Position numbers and translations under genes: made by a program | Assembly (NCBI GenBank): GCA_013397115.1 | Contig: VWZW01004510.1 | Coordinates: forward strand, 496,001-560,000 | Length of the DNA stretch: 64,000 bases | Direction of reading: 5' to 3' | Source of the DNA: Edolisoma coerulescens | Lineage: Eukaryota; Chordata; Aves; Passeriformes; Campephagidae | In this document: piece by piece, positions 13,901-25,606 of the stretch | Layout of the letters: each line of letters starts with the position of its first letter | Numbering within the stretch: position 1 is the stretch's first letter | The notes under the pieces: model-generated | Told to the model about the DNA's origin: nothing | What the model saw: the letters and a program-made list of their open reading frames with translations, nothing else | The model's database searches: none

Positions 13901-16900
13901 TCATCTCATTTTTCCACAAACAGTTCTTTATATTCCAGGTACCATCTTGAATAAGCATGGCCTGAAATTAAAAACCCTCTCCCTTTGTGTGACCTCGCAA
14001 AAGCTGCACACCCAGAAAGCTGCTGGTCTTCCTGGGTAAAGAATGTCTGCTGATATCACTGATGGCACTGTTTATTCCTCATTGACAGGCTGTCACGATA
14101 GGTAGTTCATGGAGAAATATCTTGTAGTAAGTGCCTGGATGTATTTCATAACATGCTGTAGTATTTATTTCATTCTGGGGAGGGAGGGAGAGCGGAGCTC
14201 TGCTCCTGTGTCCTGCAGTATGCGTGCAGCTCTCGGTGCATCACTCTAACCCCTTCAAGGTTATGAATAGCCTGCAATATATATTGCTGCACTAGGAAAA
14301 AGATATGATCCTTTTATTTTTCTTATCTGGGAAACCTTTCCTGATGGCAGGTCAAGGGTGTCCCAAGAGTAATGCAATCTCCTCTGGAAATTTCAAAGAA
14401 CGCGATGATTATCTGCAATTGACTGAGGACATCTGTGCTGGCATGCTGACACCCTGCCTAATTGATTATCCCAGATTTGCACAGCCACAGTCCAGCCAGG
14501 GCCCCAGCTGAACAGATGCCATGGCTAACACCCCCTCACACTGCACCAAAAAGCTCCACAAGTGGTTTGTTGTCTGTCAGAGCAGAGGCTGTGTATGGAT
14601 ACTGATTGTGTTTTATAAGCTTTTTCTTTCTGTAGTTGGCAAAATCCGTATAGAACTTCAGCCAGCAGCCTGGAAACATAACTAATTTGTTATTAGCAAT
14701 ACCTGTGGCAAAACTGTCCTTTCCCCTGGCTATGAGGCAGCAATATTAATATGTGACTTTGTCCTGTAGCTCAGAAGGTGTTGCCGGCTCTGAGGGCAGT
14801 GCCTGAAAGGATCCTTTGGCTCTTCCCCAAGGGGCTTGCTTTCTTCAGTTATATAAAAGAAACAAAGTGTTCAGTAAAACCTAGTACTGCATGATGATAT
14901 CTGCATTTTTCAGTGGCATGGTCACTTTGACCTTGGCCACTGTAAGAGTAATTCTCCCTTCTCATCTTTACAGTTGACCACGTGCTCTGATTTTATATAA
15001 ACAGTTTAAGCAAATCCTCAGAGCCTCTAGTCAGTCCAGTCCCCCTCTATTGCTGATAGATGTTTATCATCACTTCTGCCAGTAGTGAAAATGCCATCAG
15101 TCCTTAATATAACATATGGGATACTTTTCAACATATTTGCCACAGCAATCTATCCAGCAGATGAAAATTAAGTGTGAGAGTGCATTATAGTACATTTCTT
15201 AAAGCTTGCTCTTACATAAGTGGGAAGTCCATCATAATAAATTTTCGCAGTAATTTCAGTAGCAGGTTGAGTTTTTATGGAAAGGAATAGTACTTAATCA
15301 GTTGTAAGTTTATGAATCTTGCAGATACAGATAAGGTAGTTATGAACATTACAGATGTCTGCTACATGGAAATGAAAAACATGAAGTGAAAAACTGCAAC
15401 TGTTCTTCCCCAACTTATGTAACTCACCTTGAATTTTGGTGGCTAAACAAAGGACTGAACTACTTTGGGCTTGACTTTATACCAGCTTTTCATATGAATC
15501 TTGGCTTTAACACTTTTCAAGATACTTTCTGTGAAAACAGCTGGGTGGACATCCACAGCCCAGCAGTTCTTACTTTGTACTTCACTGCAGGCTAAACTGA
15601 GTTTTGCAGATGATCTTTTCCTAAAGTGTTCTGACTGTCCTGGTTATCAGAACTAGGATGTCTTTGAAAGCCTACGATCTGGGTGAAGTCTCTAATTAAA
15701 GTGGGGGTTTATGGATTTTTCCTGTATTTCCAATCAGGTCACTGCAGTGCAGATATGTTTGTTCATTGATCACAGCTACAGAGGGAGCCCTCTGTACTTG
15801 TTTCCGCCTGTAGACTGACTGTGCCATTATTTGTCAAAATCCATTCCACTCTCTCCATTTCAGTAATGGGTAAGAACTAAAATGAATAGAAGCTCCTGGT
15901 TTTTTAATTCCATGGATGTAAAATGTACTGTAAGAAGACCTCTGCTCACTTTTGTGATAACCTTAGGTTGATCTGCTTTAAAATTAGAAATTAGTGCAAA
16001 GAAATGTTCATAATAGCAAAAGGAGCCTCTTACAACTAGCTTGAGATTTCACTGTAATGGAAATATCTGTTCCATCTAATTTTTCTGCTTTGGAACAAAT
16101 TAATTTATAATTTGGCAGACATGATCTTGAGTTTTCTCATTGCTAATACCTCAAGTTAATCCTTATTGCAACATATATTGCAGAACACTTCCTATGCTGA
16201 GCAATTCTCAGTTAATGGCTTAGTTCCACCCATTTATTTTGGTTTAGACTTTCTCATCGATTAGGAAATTTTTTATTTTCAGTAATTACGTTTGACATTG
16301 GTGTGTGCTGATATAAAAGAGCTCAGAGGAACAAGAATGAAAGTTGCCTTCAAAAGATGGCCACCCGGGAGCTTCTGACCTTCCCCAGCTGCATTGCAAG
16401 GGAATGGGAAGGAAATTCCACTTGTGAAACAGAAAATAAAAAGTTGGAGCATGACTTTGTGCTAAGCTACTTTGGAAAATGCAGAAAATAATCCCCTGAG
16501 TGTTTTACTGTACAGTTTCTGCTCCAAAATGTCATCCAACCAGTTACTTACATAACTAAAATGTTGAAGTATTTTTTGCCCGGAAAACAAACAATTTTTC
16601 TGTACTTATAAAATTAGCTAGTCGCAGCATTTCAGAATACTGTAACTTTAGTTCAGCTTTGAGTTTTTTTAATTTAGACTTCCTCTGCTTGAAGGTTTTA
16701 CATATTGACGGTAATGCTGTGGAAACACAGTTTGTTAGCAGCTAATGTCCCTCATCCAAAAGCACATTGGTGTTATCTCTCTGGTGTTCTCATGTTTTGT
16801 TCTGGAAGAGAAGAATATGAATGAATAGTTTAATTTCCTTTCCTATCTTAATGCATTGAAATGCTTACAGAATGGTGAACTTCCCTATAAAGCTGTGGGG

Positions 16901-17802
16901 TTTTTTCCATTAGACTTTCCATACCTGAAGTCCAGGCTAGTTCAAGGACAGTAAGTGTGTGGACGTGTCTTCTGTGACACACTCACAGGTGTGTCAGAAG
17001 TAGGTTGCAAAAGTGATGTGGTGCTTAGATACTATAGTGAAGGGAGCCTTGAAAGTCAGGAAAAGAGGTAAGTCAGATTCTAAGAACTTTAAAGGAAAGT
17101 GAAAGTAATGGTCCCAGGAATACCTTCCATCTGCTTTGTGCTGCTCTTACAGAGAAGTGATGGAGATGTAACTTCCTGTGTGTGGGTACGCAGCAGAGCC
17201 CAGGCTGGAGAGAGGCTGCCAGAGAATTCTCATAAATAGGCATTGTCCCCAAACACAGAAGGCAAAGCTGTGAGTACACATGCAAAATGGTCTCTGAGAG
17301 GATGAAAAAGATTGTTTTATTTGGCCAAGGCATGTGGAGGACAGAAAAGAGACAAAAGGGCTGTTTCATCAACAATTCTTTAGCTGCCTAGTGCAGGGGC
17401 TAGGAGACAGTTGTCATCATTCTGCCTCCCAAATGAGTTCAGCTCAGTGTAAATGGGACAGAATGGTATATAATATCATATGTAAATATAATAAGATCTA
17501 CCAGCAACATTTTTTTTTTATTGTTATTACGCAAAAAGGGAACAATTGCAGCATTCATATCAGCTGTTAAAAGCATGAGTTGCTACCTGCCTTTGCTGCC
17601 TGTTCTAGGAAGGGTGGAATAGCTGAGAGTGTCTAGTTTGAACACTCTTAAGTAATTGTGGTTCCCCTAACAGTCAGAATGTAAACCCTGAGGTATCCTG
17701 CAAATGTTGACCTCAAACTACAACATGGAGGAAAGGCACTTTAGTTGCAGCCAAACTATGTGAGTTGACCTCTGCACTTCCAGAGAAGCTGCCTTCACTC
17801 AC
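4920..17802. other. Unique noncoding DNA with simple-repeat patches
   Basis: No gene or interspersed repeat could be supported here. There is an (AAT)n patch at 5200-5215, an A12 run at 7687-7698, and a perfect 12-bp tandem duplication at 7525-7548. Small open segments with splice-like edges were seen on the minus strand at 10332-10405 (24 codons, acceptor TTTTCCTAG, donor AGC|GTAAGT) and on the plus strand at 8923-8968. Both are within chance expectation. The 135-codon minus frame at 8360-8767 has no convincing splice sites or family motif. Sequence at 4920-5150 is less AT-rich than its surroundings and may be a further unrecognised old repeat. Confidence 0.55.
5200..5215. repeat. (AAT)n microsatellite
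   Basis: A run of AATAATAATAATAAT in otherwise unique AT-rich DNA, about five units. It lies about 280 bp after the end of the forward CR1 fragment. Confidence 0.85.
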
Positions 17803-17914
17803 CTGCTGGGCAGGGAAGAGGAAGAACCACCAGAAGGAGGAGATGCTTTGTAAGGTGGGAGTGTGCTGCAGAGTTGGTCATTGACATTAAGAAGTTCTTC
17901 CTCTGATGGCAAAG
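17803..17914 (-). CDS. Candidate internal exon next to a CR1 tail
   Basis: Read on the minus strand, an acceptor CATCCTCCAG precedes 112 bp that are open in one frame, followed by the consensus donor AGCAG|GTGAGTG. The peptide is acidic then Ser/Pro-rich (it contains SEEELLNVNDQLC and PPSGGSSSSLP), which would suit a disordered region. No family is recognised. The acceptor lies about 10 bp from the 3' end of the reverse-orientation CR1 that starts at 17926, so most of the sequence that would supply branch point and pyrimidine tract comes from the transposon. That raises two alternatives: a CR1-derived (exonised) splice site, or pure chance. The plus strand also has a weak acceptor and donor over the same bases. 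No phase-compatible neighbour was found. Confidence 0.15.
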
Positions 17915-17925
17915 CTGGAGGATGT

Positions 17926-18420
17926 TCCATAGGATCACCAAGTGGCTTAGGTTGGAAGGGACCTTAAAGATTATCTTGTTCCAACACCCCTGCCATGGGC
18001 AGGGACACCTTCCACTAGAGCAGGTTGCTCAGAGCCCCATCCAACCTGGTCTTCGACAGGGATGGGGCATCCACAGCTGCTCTGGGCAACCTGTTCCAGG
18101 GCCTCACCACCCTCACAGTAAAGAATTTCTTTCCAATACCTAATCTAACCCTGCTCTCTTCCAGTCTGAAGCCATTTCCCCTTTGTCCTGTCCCTCCAGT
18201 CCCTTGTAAACAGCCCCTCTCCATCCTTCTTGCAGCTCCTTTCACATACTGGAAGGTCAAAGTTAGGTGACCCCAAAACCTTTTCTTTTCCAGGCTGAAC
18301 AATCCCAGCTCTCTCAGCCTTTCCTCATAGGTGTTCCAGCCCTGTGGTCACCTTGGTAGCCTCCTCTGTGCTCACTCAAAGAGATCCATGTCCTTCCTGT
18401 CCTGCGGACCCCAGGGCTGT
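17926..18420 (-). mobile_element. CR1 LINE fragment, 3' end, reverse orientation
   Basis: A CR1 3' region on the minus strand, seen on the plus strand as the classic avian block: GGTTGGAAGGGACCTTAAAG near 17953, CCATGGGCAGGGACACCTTC near 17993, GGGATGGGGCATCCACAGCT near 18059, CTGGGCAACCTGTTCCAGGG near 18081, and CAGGCTGAACAATCCCAGCT near 18292. The element's own 3' end is at about 17926 with a degenerate ATCCTATGG in place of the octamer repeats. Its 5' truncation is near 18420 after CCCCAGGGCTG. About 495 bp of the element are present. Open frames on both strands here are repeat sequence, not host genes. Confidence 0.95.
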
Positions 18421-19224
18421 CTATCAATTCCACTGATACCCATATATACCAGATATTTACTTTGATATTTCTAAATACAGTTCTTCCATGTACAAAAATG
18501 TGCATACATATTTGACTGAATTTCCTTTGAATAAGGTACTGGGATCTAACTAAATTGATAGTCTGGATAAAATGAATTATTTTAATGAATTTTTTTAAAA
18601 AAATAATATTCACAGAATGAAATATTTAAAGCCATTTATTCAGCTATATGTACTAAAATGATTTTAAAAGTAAACTGTTTTAATTAATGATTGCTCACTA
18701 ATAATGTCTTGAGCTTTTCTCAAACCACTGGTCAGTGAAAAAGCCACTTCAGCAATATCGAACAAAGGATTATCCCAAGGTGTACTGTAAATTGCATTAA
18801 GATATCAGAAGGAGTTCACCCAAGCAGCAAAGGTTGCTGCATCCTTGACTGTAATCAGTAGAAAGGAAGCAGAAGCTAAGATTATATTTGAATTTAGTCA
18901 GTCTGTGGCAGGAAAAATCCTGTTAGTCATGCATTGATTTGGAATATTCAAGTGCAGCGTGTGTTGGTTTGGTGGAGAAGTAATCCTGATTTAAACGTTA
19001 AGCTTCTGAGGGCTAGCTTAATTTAAAGAAGATAAACCTTGAGATTGTATAAGGTATTTACTACAAAGAACATGCACTATATTTGAGATACTGCTTAGCA
19101 GTTTAAAGAGCCCGAGGAATTTGAAGTTCTGAAGGCCATGGAGATGCTGGAGTTCAGTAACACTTTTTTACATATTCTGCTTCTTTATGTGTAAAAATAA
19201 AGAATGTCTGTTCCATTTGACTGT
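18421..19224. other. Unique DNA between two CR1 pieces
   Basis: About 0.8 kb of AT-rich DNA with no CR1 similarity and no recognised repeat. It separates two same-orientation CR1 fragments whose inner edges correspond to overlapping parts of the element. No coding signal was seen. Confidence 0.6.
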
Positions 19225-19478
19225 GTCAGGCTGGTGTCTCTCCAGTACGTCCATCTCTGTCTCATACTGGGGAGCCCAGAACAGGAGCCAGCACTCCAGG
19301 TGTGGCCTTGCCAGTGGTTTTTTTATCTCTGGGCAGAGGGGCAGGATCACCTCTCTGCTGTCAAAACTCCTCCTAATGCAGCCCAGGATGCCATTGGCAT
19401 TCTTTTCAGCAAAGGCATGTTGATGGCTCACATTCAACTTGTCTACCAGGACCCAGAGGTCCTTTTACGTAAAGCTGA
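19225..19478 (-). mobile_element. CR1 LINE fragment, internal part, reverse orientation
   Basis: A second CR1 piece on the minus strand. On the plus strand the matching blocks are ACTGGGGAGCCCAGAACAGG near 19266, CACTCCAGGTGTGGCCTTGC near 19292, GCAGAGGGGCAGGATCACCT near 19335, AATGCAGCCCAGGATGCCAT near 19375, ATGGCTCACATTCAACTTGT near 19424 and AGGTCCTTTT near 19457. This is the 3' part of the reverse-transcriptase region and the sequence just after it, without the element's 3' terminus. Because CR1 insertions normally keep their 3' end, this copy has lost sequence after insertion or belongs to a larger, rearranged copy. Edges are approximate. Confidence 0.9.
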
Positions 19479-22400
19479 AAAAAGCGTATTTGTAAAAATT
19501 TCAAGCAGATCATTAGCTTTTATATAATAGTGGAGGTCCATGGAATTCATGCTTAATAAATATATCGGTATAAAATGATGAAGTCTGTGATTGGCTTGAA
19601 ACCACTGTGTCCTTTGATGAGAAGTGAAAATCTTACTTCTCAATTTGATTCCCTTAGGTTTAAATAGAATCACATTGAAATAAAAAAAAAAATTCAAAAT
19701 TCTGTAATTTAGAAAAAAATCTATGTGTTTTGATTTGCATGAAAAAGATAAAGCCATCTGATATTTTCCTGCTGTCATTACCAGGAGAATGGAATAAAAA
19801 AGCATTCCTGTTTTTCTGTATACAAGGACAATATTCAGTGGGCCATAAGAAGCTGGTGAAAAATTAAAAGAATATTTAGGAAGTTAGGAACTTTTAAAGG
19901 GCTAAATTCTGTAACCAAAACGGAATTTGTATTTATGTCGATCAAGAACTTTTCCATTTTTAGTTTGGTAGGATTATTATGTCTCTCTGTTATATCAGAG
20001 CAAATGGCTGAGCACAGTGATACTGACCTTTGTATTCCCAGTGAATTTGAAATGCATACTCCCTTTTCAAAGAAAAAAAAGAGATGCAGATGAGGAATGA
20101 CTTATTATCTTTACAAATGAAATATTCAAGGGAGGATCATCCTTTAGCTGAGGGAGTGCTTCAAATTCCATATTCTGGATTTTCCTACAGATTCTGGATG
20201 GACACAGGTGAATATTTTTTTTGGAAATCCTCTTTTGTGTTATACAAGTTGCCCTTGCAATACGGAGAAACATACTCAATGCATACAAAAATATAGTTGT
20301 AATATCTTGATGCTGAGGTGGCATCAATGTGTCTTATTGAATAGAAAGAAATGGACAGAAAGGAGTTAAGAATTTTTTATTTCTGCTTATATGGTTTCAT
20401 ATTTCATGGTCTAGTCCAGCAGACTTAATGAAATTCAGAATGCTGACTACATATCCTAGAGAAACCCTACTGGGACATTAAAAGGAACAATAGCAAACAT
20501 AAACATAAAGTCTCCTTCAGATTCCAAGTACAACACACCCATCACTTTCCATTTGCTTCTGTTCTCCTGGAACACAGGGAAAATACTACAAAATAATGTA
20601 AGATATGAATTAATAGCAAGCTATGTAATTCTAGCAGCCACTAAAAATGCATTTATACACAATAGTTTGCATCATTCTACCTTGTCCAGCTAGGTTGTAC
20701 AAAAAAAAAGGAATTAGTGAAAAAGATGTGGTATATTGTAAATCCATAATTTCATTCAATGTGTGGGAAGTTCTTGCATAGACTCAATGTTTTTTGAAGG
20801 TAGGAAACTGAGCAGAAAAACAAAAATATCTATTTTTAATGCAGGGAATATACAGACCATTCTGTGATGCTCAAGACAACAGAATGTGTTTATTTCGAGA
20901 TTAGTGGACATCCCAAACATAAAGACAGTTTTGTTCCTTTTCTGTGGAGCTCTTTTAAGACTGATTCCTGAATGCAGAAAATAATTAAATAAATATTGAA
21001 ATAATTATTCAAGCTAGTGCCAGAGTATTGTAGCACAATTTGGAAGACGGTGCTTTTGAACATAGCATGGTCACCAAAATGAAAATTAGAGGTAGTATTT
21101 AGAAAAATGTTTAAAGACTAAGAAGTCACAAAGGTCACACTGGAAAAGTGTGATAGAAACATTGTAAACGTTTTCTGTGCTATCAAAAATGAGCAAGAGG
21201 AGGTAAAATTCTTTAATTTGTTTGTACTTTCCATTCGGCGCTCCCTTTAGTCCCCTCACTGCTCACCTTGTTTTCTTTGTTCTTATCCTCTGTTCTGCTG
21301 TTATTTATTAGCTCCTTTTTTTTTTTTTTAATGCCCTAAATCACCATCTTCTCTTGCCCTTCTTTTTCTTTTCATGTTACTGCTGGGTCTTTGGTTTGAT
21401 TTATGGATTACATGCTGAATTTTGGATTCAACTTTCTGTTTCAAACTCCCAGATGGAAATTATAGCAGTTGCTTTGTGTAAAAGCCTGAAGACCTTCACC
21501 TGAGATTTCCTTTCTGCTCCCTGGCCAGAGGGGCAGCTAAAGCACCTGATGACTCTGCATCAGGATGATGCTGGAGGCATTACAGGGAAGGGGGAATATC
21601 TGTCATTGCGCCAGGGATCACTCAGGTTTCATACCACAGTCTCCATTTGAAATTCTTCCTCAAGTACCCTAAGAACATTAGTGACCACTCCATAAAGCTC
21701 TTGATTCAGTATGGCACAGAAGGTGGGAAAACCTGAAACACTGCTGTGTAGATGTCTAAGTAAGAGAAAAGGTTGCTTCCCATTTTTCCTCCGGAATTCA
21801 AGGGCTGGAAAAATTTTGTCTGTGCTATTTCCTTCCTTTTTGTTTCCTTCCTTTTTGTTTTTGTTTCCTGTCCTTTATGTTTAAAGATGTTTAAAGATAT
21901 TAAAATGTTGCATAGAGAACCTAGAATATGAAATAGAGAATAACTTCATTATTTAGATAAAGCTGTAGAAGTAAACATGCACTTGTGTCATTATTAAGTA
22001 TGCCAAGGCTCATTAGCTATTGCTAATTTGGCTTGAGTCTTTGAATGAAGCTGAATTGTTGCTTCACAAAGAAGAAATTAACTCTTAGATATTCACTGTT
22101 TGCATTAAATAGTCCAGAAAACTTCCTCACTGCCATTTTGTGTAAAAAAAGTCCATCCTTTAAGGACATTTAAAGAAAGGAGAACCAATACTTACAGAAA
22201 CATATGTTTGACATGTTTACGGAGAAAATAAAACGGGTAAGATGAAAATGTTATTCAAGTCCCAAGTGTTCAAGCTAAGCCTTAGGTCATACAAATGTTA
22301 ACTGCACATTCGTCTTCCAAGAAACAAATTTAACACAAAGCACACTACGTAAGGAGAAGAGTTCAAGTTAACTGCAAAGACCTTGCTAAGGTGATGCATT

Positions 22401-25400
22401 CTTGGTGCAGTAACTAAAACATTCAGATGGCAAGCAGGACAAATGTGTTATAAAATATTAAGCTATTCTCTTTTACTTGTGTGCTTCATTAACCGGATTA
22501 ATTTGTAAAAGTTCATCTTTTTGGTTGTGACGTACCAATTGCTAAATAGTTTTTAACGTTCTTTTCTCATCTTTCTCAAACTGAAGGCAGTCTATCTGCA
22601 TTGCTTGAGATAACTGGGCTTGAACCATTCCATCTCATCCTCCCCCTGAAAGCAAAGCTCAGATGTGAGCCGGTCCTTGTCCTGTAAATGTATTTTCTGG
22701 CCAGGAGAGGCAGAAATGAACCAATATATGAAGGATGAAGACAATCTGTGGGTTTGGGCTGCAGGAGAGGTTGGAATCCCAAGGTAACATGATGTTACAG
22801 ATGCCGCTCTGCCTCGCTTTCTTTTCTCTCCATAAAGTGGAGGAAGAAAGCTGGGCTCTGGCACCAGGGAAATACATAACACCTTAAAGGCAAAGGTTCC
22901 TTCTGGAAGCCTAATGTGAGGAATCAATTCTAATCCATAACTACTTTTCACAAGTAGCTCTTTCATGCATGAATAATAATATTGAACTCAATGAATACAC
23001 ACTGGTGATCAGTTTCTCCAAGACAGCTAAGTGCTATTTTTCTTCTCTGCTTTGCTACTTCTGGTCAAGATAGTGCATCATGTTGTTGAAGAACACAACT
23101 AAAATATTCTAGAAATAATGGACAATAATGGGCCAAGCCTCTGAATATGAAATAAATAATTGCTTATATATTTATAACCTACTACAGCTCTTGAGCATCT
23201 GCATAGGTCCTGATGTTATTACATTACTTTCATGCCTTTCCAGCATAAAAAGAGTTAACTGCCCTGACCAGTAAATGTGTTGCCTCATATTTCTAAGCTC
23301 CTTTGGCAATTCCAGCACTTACTTAAGGAGGACTGATTTTTATCAATGGCTTGGATTGCTTCCTTAAAAAGCACCTTCTCTCCCTAAGCCAAAAATAATA
23401 CGATTGAATAGTGATGCTTCTGCAGTCCCAGCATTCTCTGGGTCCTAAATCAGAGCGTGACACGAGTGTGACTGGCAAAGCTACTGATACCGCAGTTATG
23501 AAAGTACATTTTTCAGAAACATACACTGGCCTGCAATGTGTATTGTCATACTTCTCTGTATTAGCATTGATTTTAAGTTACAGTCATTTCTTTTATTGCA
23601 ATTTTCACAGGGAAATCATGTGCCAGCTGCTAATATGTTATCTGTCTCTGGGATGCTTGGGCAGCTGAACCTAATATTAGCATTTCACTGGCCTTATAAA
23701 TTTTACCTTTGGTTTATTTGTGTTTTGGAATGGATTTTTTTTTTTCCCCAATATTTAAGCTTTAAATCTTGTTTGATGTGTTAGAGGACAAATAACCTCT
23801 AATGAAATTGATGGGACTGTCCCTTTCAATTACAAAGAAAAAGGAATCAATGGGACTCATTTCACACATTGAATGAGGTTGGTATTATTTAACACTACAA
23901 TGAGGAACAATAATTGATGATAAATTATCAGCAAAATCCTATTGGATTATGCATTACTTTACTCATAGTGGTGTGAAGGATTAATTAAATTGTGTAGGAA
24001 GCTGCAAAACATGATGTTTTCTCAACTCTGCCTCATCTATCAAACCATACAATGAGCATGTAAAGCATAGTTTTGCTTCCATTTCTTTGTATGAAGAAAA
24101 ATCAAATAATGCGTTTTCTATTTTTCTATGCATGTATTCAGGTGGGCCATCAGCAATCTTTAGTTGCTCAGTTCAGCAATGCAAAAGAAAGGAGACATGC
24201 AATTAAGAGACGAATAACAAGATAAATTTCAGATCCTGAAAAACAAAACCTACATTTATGTAAGGCAAGGAAAAATCAGTTAAACTATGTATCTTAACTT
24301 CTACTATACGCAAAGATATATGAAATTAGTTCATATTTCTCCTCAGGCACTGCAAGTGCTAATGCTCTTTTCTGCACTTAACACTGTCAGTTCTTTGGTA
24401 AGAAAGAATTAATAAATGTTCATTCACATTAGTCCTGGGAAAAAAAAAAAATCCAGAAATGGTGGATCCCAGCAGTACCTCTCAGCAATAAACGCATTGT
24501 GCTGATTTCTTAAGGATCCATTTAACGCTCTCCTGCTTTATTCCCACTGTTAGACCCCTTATGTGCTCTGTAGCTCCTCCTGGTACTCCTTGCCCTCTCA
24601 AGTGAACCCAGTTTCTTCAGGCAGCTGGTTACACAGCAGTAAAGAGAGCTCTGTGGCCCAGCCTGCTCTCTGGGAAGTGCTCGTTTGTAGCTTGGTCAGC
24701 CAGGACTGTTGTGCCAAGAGGAGTCTGGAGCGATGCTCAAGTGAGCATTGCTGAATCTTTAGCCAGAGGCTAAATTCTTTTACTCCAATATGCTGCTCAG
24801 TTCTGGGAGGAAGGTTCCCTGTTTCAGCCTCTGAGCTGGCTGTTCTATTTCCCTGGATATTGTCTTTGACTGGACAAACTTCAGAGGCTGTGGAGGCTGA
24901 CTGTCTGTAGCAGGAGGACCTCCCGTACTCACCATGCAGCCTCTACAGCAATTTTGTGATGTCCTGCCTCTCTTACACCAGGAGTAGGATAATGTTCCAC
25001 AGACAACATCTCTCCTGCAACACAGCACAGCAGGGGTTTCTACTGAATCTGAGTCAGGCTGACCAGCATCAAGGAAATGCTCTGACCAATATAGGCCAAT
25101 TTAAGTATTCATTTGGACAAATAACCAGGTAACATTTTATTCTGTGGAATTAGTCCCAGTGGGATTACCCAAAGTTTAAAAACAAAAACCACACACCTTT
25201 TCACTGGGGCAAATATTTTCAAGGAGGTCTTTTATGCTGAGAGACATTTATTTTCTCTTCCCACTAGGACAAAAAATAGCTAAATGTGCAACCACATGTT
25301 TCCAAGGGATAAAATTATGCCTTTGACTGACATTGTGAGGTATTTATAATGTTGGGAAGTAGTATTTCAAGGTTTTCTGCAACCTGCTTTAAGGACTGTA

Positions 25401-25529
25401 GTTCCTTTTTTCTTTTAATATTCCTTATGTAGGGCGACAGTACAGCAAGCTGTCAGTCACGATGAGCTCATGCACATCATCCTGTCAGGATGAGTGTGGA
25501 GCACTGTGGAGATCTAATGGAGCAAGGGA
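19479..25529. other. Unique noncoding DNA, possible conserved noncoding stretch
   Basis: No gene supported. A T14 run is at 21316-21329, a perfect 15-bp tandem duplication of a T/C-rich unit at 21828-21857, and an adjacent short tandem ATGTTTAAAG pair near 21877-21896. The minus-strand frame at 22592-22966 ends in a segment with a fair acceptor (CTCTCCTGGCCAG) and 34 open codons to TAG, but nothing links to it. Sequence at about 23785-24010 is dense in TAATTGA, GATAA and ATGCAT-like words and resembles a developmental enhancer in texture. That is an impression, not a call. Confidence 0.5.
23918..23930. promoter_or_regulatory. Inverted GATA-motif pair (possible regulatory site)
   Basis: TGATAAATTATCA has 6-bp arms TGATAA and TTATCA around one central base, giving two GATA-type motifs facing each other. 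It lies next to TAATTGAT, a homeodomain-type word. Short palindromes are common in AT-rich DNA, so function is only a possibility. Confidence 0.2.
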
Positions 25530-25606
25530 ACTAAAATCAGGAGGCAAAGTCATCCCTGTGTGACTTTGAAAAGTCACTTAGCCTTTTTAAACAGGAGCTG
25601 TCACAA
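25530..25606 (+). mobile_element. MIR-like SINE core fragment
   Basis: The sequence CTGTGTGACTTTGAAAAGTCACTTAGCC at about 25556-25583 closely follows the MIR core as I know it (CTGTGTGACCTTGGGCAAGTCACTTAACC). The preceding CTAAAATCAGGAGGCAAAG fits the region upstream of that core. MIR elements are old tRNA-derived SINEs found as degraded fragments across amniotes, and CORE-SINE relatives share this block. The copy is short and diverged, and edges are approximate. Confidence 0.55.

Noticed and set aside
15433..15548. Minus-strand segment between TTTTCACAG and AAG|GTGAGT
   Set aside because: All frames contain a stop before the donor.
17152..17268. Minus-strand 117-bp open segment ending at CTCT|GTAAGAG
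   Set aside because: Hydrophobic, low-complexity peptide and only moderate splice sites; no partner.
21316..21329. Long homopolymer runs as poly-A tails of retrocopies
   Set aside because: No gene-like or SINE-like body is seen next to this or the other A/T runs (7687, 37529, 38206, 39212, 50595).
22592..22966. 124-codon minus-strand frame
   Set aside because: The last 34 codons look protein-like after a good acceptor, but the rest does not and no neighbour fits.
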